Assembly (NCBI GenBank): GCA_030632175.1 | Contig: DAOVVG010000122.1 | Span: 1 to 7,224 of the forward strand | Length of the DNA: 7,224 nt | Reading direction: 5' to 3' | Origin: Gammaproteobacteria bacterium | GTDB taxonomy: Bacteria; Pseudomonadota; Gammaproteobacteria; UBA9214 | Shown here: positions 5,987 to 7,224 of the stretch, piece after piece | Position numbering within the stretch: position 1 is the stretch's first letter | How the letters are laid out: the number at the start of each line of letters is the position of its first letter | Program-made: the position numbers and the translations under genes | Notes under the pieces: model-generated | Seen by the model: the letters and a program-made list of their open reading frames with translations, nothing else | Database searches by the model: none | Told to the model about the DNA's origin: nothing

Positions 5987-6019
5987 GGGGAAATGGAATC
6001 TAAACCAGGTAACTGTCTT

Positions 6020-6421
6020 CTACTTTTCTTCAGACAACCGCTGCGCCATCGCCTCAATCTCCGCACGCGGCACGGTCCCTGGAATATGTTTGTTACCCCA
6101 GTCGATCATCGCCAGCAACACCGGCTGAAGATCGCGACCCTTCTCAGTCAACCGATACGCATAGCGCACCGGGCGTTCCTGGTATTGGGATTTCTCGATA
6201 ATCCCGGCCGCCTGCAGACGCTTCAAACGTTCGGCCAGTATATTGGTCGGGATGCCCTCGGGGGACCTCTGGAACCCGGTATAGGTCGTCTTGCCCAGCA
6301 ACAGGTCACGTACCACCAGCAAGGTCCATTTGTCGCCCAGCAGGTCAAGGCTGCACGCCACCGGGCACGGTGAACGCCCGTCTACACCCTTTCCCTTACC
6401 TGTATTTTTACTATCAATCAT
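6020..6421 (-). CDS. HxlR-family winged-helix regulator
   Basis: This is a 133-residue DNA-binding protein. The core reads CPVACSLDLLGDKWTLLVVR, then GIPTNILAERLKRLQAAGII for the recognition region and YRLTEKG for the wing. This pattern is typical of HxlR-family regulators, which act as dimers and often sense aldehydes, quinones or oxidants. Cys19 in the CP motif matches the position of the redox-sensing cysteine in members such as YodB and HypR, and Cys23 is a second thiol nearby. ATG at 6421 is chosen because the frame further upstream runs through the operator. No ribosome binding site precedes it; a TATGTT -10 at 6433-6428 would give an almost leaderless mRNA. It is divergent from a glutathione S-transferase and probably controls it and itself. 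Confidence 0.88.
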   Translation of the reverse strand: MIDSKNTGKGKGVDGRSPCPVACSLDLLGDKWTLLVVRDLLLGKTTYTGFQRSPEGIPTNILAERLKRLQAAGIIEKSQYQERPVRYAYRLTEKGRDLQPVLLAMIDWGNKHIPGTVPRAEIEAMAQRLSEEK

Positions 6422-6427
6422 GGAGTT

Positions 6428-6455
6428 AACATAACACCAAACAAGTGACTTGTAA
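6428..6455 (-). promoter_or_regulatory. Weak candidate promoter of the HxlR-type gene
   Basis: On the minus strand, TTACAA (6455-6450) and TATGTT (6433-6428) are separated by 16 bases and match the sigma-70 boxes at about three and four of six positions. Transcription would begin near the ATG at 6421. The operator palindrome at 6442-6452 lies between and over these boxes, which would allow autorepression. Confidence 0.25.
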
Positions 6456-6507
6456 AATGCAAGTAACAAGGCTAGACTCTAGTTACTTTCTTTTTGCAAG
6501 TCACTTG
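6442..6507. promoter_or_regulatory. 66-base dyad operator between the HxlR-type gene and the GST gene
   Basis: The two 26-base arms (6442-6467 and 6482-6507) are reverse complements at 23 of 26 positions. Each arm begins or ends with an 11-base palindrome, CAAGTGACTTG at 6442-6452 and CAAGTCACTTG at 6497-6507. The inner ends are AAGTAAC and GTTACTT. The middle holds a third palindrome, CTAGACTCTAG, at 6472-6482. HxlR-family proteins bind inverted repeats near divergent promoters, so this is probably the regulator's binding region. That is inference from position and symmetry. Confidence 0.72.
6450..6478 (+). promoter_or_regulatory. Candidate promoter of the GST gene
   Basis: TTGTAA (6450-6455) and TAGACT (6473-6478) are 17 bases apart and each matches consensus at four of six positions. 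The -35 overlaps the left palindrome of the dyad and the -10 lies in the central palindrome. The right palindrome falls just after the predicted start near 6485. A dimer bound at either end could block transcription. Confidence 0.45.
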
Positions 6508-6534
6508 AAACGAAACAATACAGGAGTCAACCCT

Positions 6535-7140
6535 ATGGACATCGAGCTTTACTACACCCCGCACACACGCTCCAGCCGGCCGCGCTGGTTGCTGGAAGAA
6601 CTTGCACAGCCATACCATTTGCGCCCCGTTGAGCTGTTTGAGGGTGAGCGCAATCCGGTGCATCCGCTCGGCAGTGTGCCCGCCGTTACCATCAATGGAG
6701 AAACCCTGATCGAATCAGGCGCTATCTGTCACTGGCTGGCGGACCGCTTCCCGGAGAAAAAACTGGCACCCGCCAGCACCGACCCGCAACGCGCACGGTA
6801 TGAACAATGGATGTTCTTCGTCCCGGGGACACTGGAACCACCGGCCTTCGACATCCTGATGCATACACAAATTCTGCCCGAGAAGAAACGCATTGCCGCT
6901 ATTGTGCCCTTCTCCACCCGCAGGTATCAGCAGATACTGCGCATGCTTTCAAAAGAACTGGATCACGACGGCTACCTGCTGGGTGAACAATTCACCTGCG
7001 CCGACATCATGCTGGGGACAACACTGGCCTGGCTACCCGAGTTACTTGCAGACCATCCGTCGTTACTGGCCTACATTCAGCGCGTCACAGCCCGTCCGGC
7101 CTACCAGCGCGCCATCGAACCCGTTCACGAAACCGCCTGA
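6535..7140 (+). CDS. Glutathione S-transferase family protein
   Basis: This is a 201-residue cytoplasmic protein of normal GST length. Residues 1-75 form the thioredoxin-like domain: YYTPHTRSSRPRWLLEEL with Ser13 or Ser14 as candidate catalytic residues, GSVPAV with the cis-proline Pro49, and Glu60-Ser61 in LIESGAI, which hold the glutamyl end of glutathione in the family. The helical C-terminal domain carries YLLGEQFTCADIMLG, the usual N-capping region. ATG at 6535 is chosen because AGGAG lies eight bases before it; the frame is open back to 6445, but that part is the operator. Glutathione S-transferases detoxify electrophiles or reduce peroxides. The divergent HxlR-type regulator suggests induction by such compounds. 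The exact substrate is unknown. Confidence 0.92.
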   Translation: MDIELYYTPHTRSSRPRWLLEELAQPYHLRPVELFEGERNPVHPLGSVPAVTINGETLIESGAICHWLADRFPEKKLAPASTDPQRARYEQWMFFVPGTLEPPAFDILMHTQILPEKKRIAAIVPFSTRRYQQILRMLSKELDHDGYLLGEQFTCADIMLGTTLAWLPELLADHPSLLAYIQRVTARPAYQRAIEPVHETA

Positions 7141-7146
7141 CCAAAC

Positions 7147-7156
7147 CCGTATACGG
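7147..7156. repeat. Ten-base palindrome after the GST gene
   Basis: CCGTATACGG is a perfect palindrome seven bases after the GST stop and 25 bases before the next start codon. It could be an operator for the next gene, but a ten-base palindrome is short enough to be chance. Confidence 0.25.
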
Positions 7157-7181
7157 TACACACAAACAAACGAGGTGACCT

Positions 7182-7224
7182 ATGACAACGCTAGCAATGC
7201 AATCCTGTGAATGCCGCATCCGTA
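7182..7224 (+). CDS. Start of an unidentified gene, cut by the window end
   Basis: ATG at 7182 follows GAGGTGA, with AGG six bases before the start. The frame stays open for the 14 codons visible, beginning MTTLAMQSCECRIR. It lies 41 bases after the GST stop on the same strand and may be cotranscribed with it. Two cysteines close to the N-terminus are the only notable feature. The segment is too short to assign a family. Confidence 0.6.
   Translation, partial: MTTLAMQSCECRIR

Noticed and set aside
6445..6534. N-terminal extension of the GST gene
   Set aside because: The extra 30 codons translate the palindromic operator, while ATG at 6535 has an AGGAG at eight bases and begins the conserved GST fold.
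1..7224. CRISPR array, tRNA, rRNA or insertion sequence
   Set aside because: I saw no regularly spaced repeats, cloverleaf sequence, ribosomal RNA signature or transposase gene.

Overview
The window reads as chromosomal DNA from a sulfur-oxidising gammaproteobacterium. The main evidence is a compact thiosulfate-oxidation (Sox) operon of the SoxXAK type, with a monohaem SoxA and a SoxXA-binding protein. It sits beside a divergent TusA/BepA pair and a FadL-type outer membrane protein. Base composition is moderate, roughly balanced GC by eye, and genes carry ordinary AGGAG-type ribosome binding sites. I cannot name the genus from sequence alone.

Layout. (1) 2-1093: the 3' part of a FadL/OmpP1-family outer membrane channel, closed by a strong terminator at 1117-1148. 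That terminator also works for the convergent tusA-like gene (1408-1175, minus). (2) 1412-1620: a 209-base divergent intergenic region with candidate promoters for both flanking genes, alternating CCCC/GGGG blocks and a short possible leader ORF. (3) 1621-3069: bepA, a periplasmic M48 metalloprotease with a TPR tail. It starts directly after a stop codon with no visible ribosome binding site. (4) 3070-3210: the sox control region, with a 15-base inverted repeat, a perfect TTGACA -35 and a long 5' leader. (5) 3211-5763: soxK-like, soxX, soxY, soxZ and soxA, all on the plus strand with gaps of 41-70 bases and closed by a terminator at 5784-5814. (6) 5815-6019: about 200 bases with a perfect 8-base hairpin and no convincing gene. 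(7) 6020-7140: a divergent HxlR-family regulator and glutathione S-transferase, separated by a striking 66-base dyad. (8) 7182 to the end: the first 14 codons of a further gene.

How the genes work together. SoxXA conjugates thiosulfate to the C-terminal cysteine of SoxY, carried on the SoxYZ heterodimer. The SoxK-like lipoprotein probably binds SoxXA and may hold it at the membrane. soxB and soxCD are not in this window, and the terminator after soxA ends the transcript, so the hydrolase step must be encoded elsewhere. TusA is a cytoplasmic sulfur carrier, so its presence near sox is suggestive, but the pairing with bepA looks like an older housekeeping neighbourhood. The HxlR/GST pair looks like a self-contained stress or detoxification switch. 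Its shared operator is the most structured non-coding element here.
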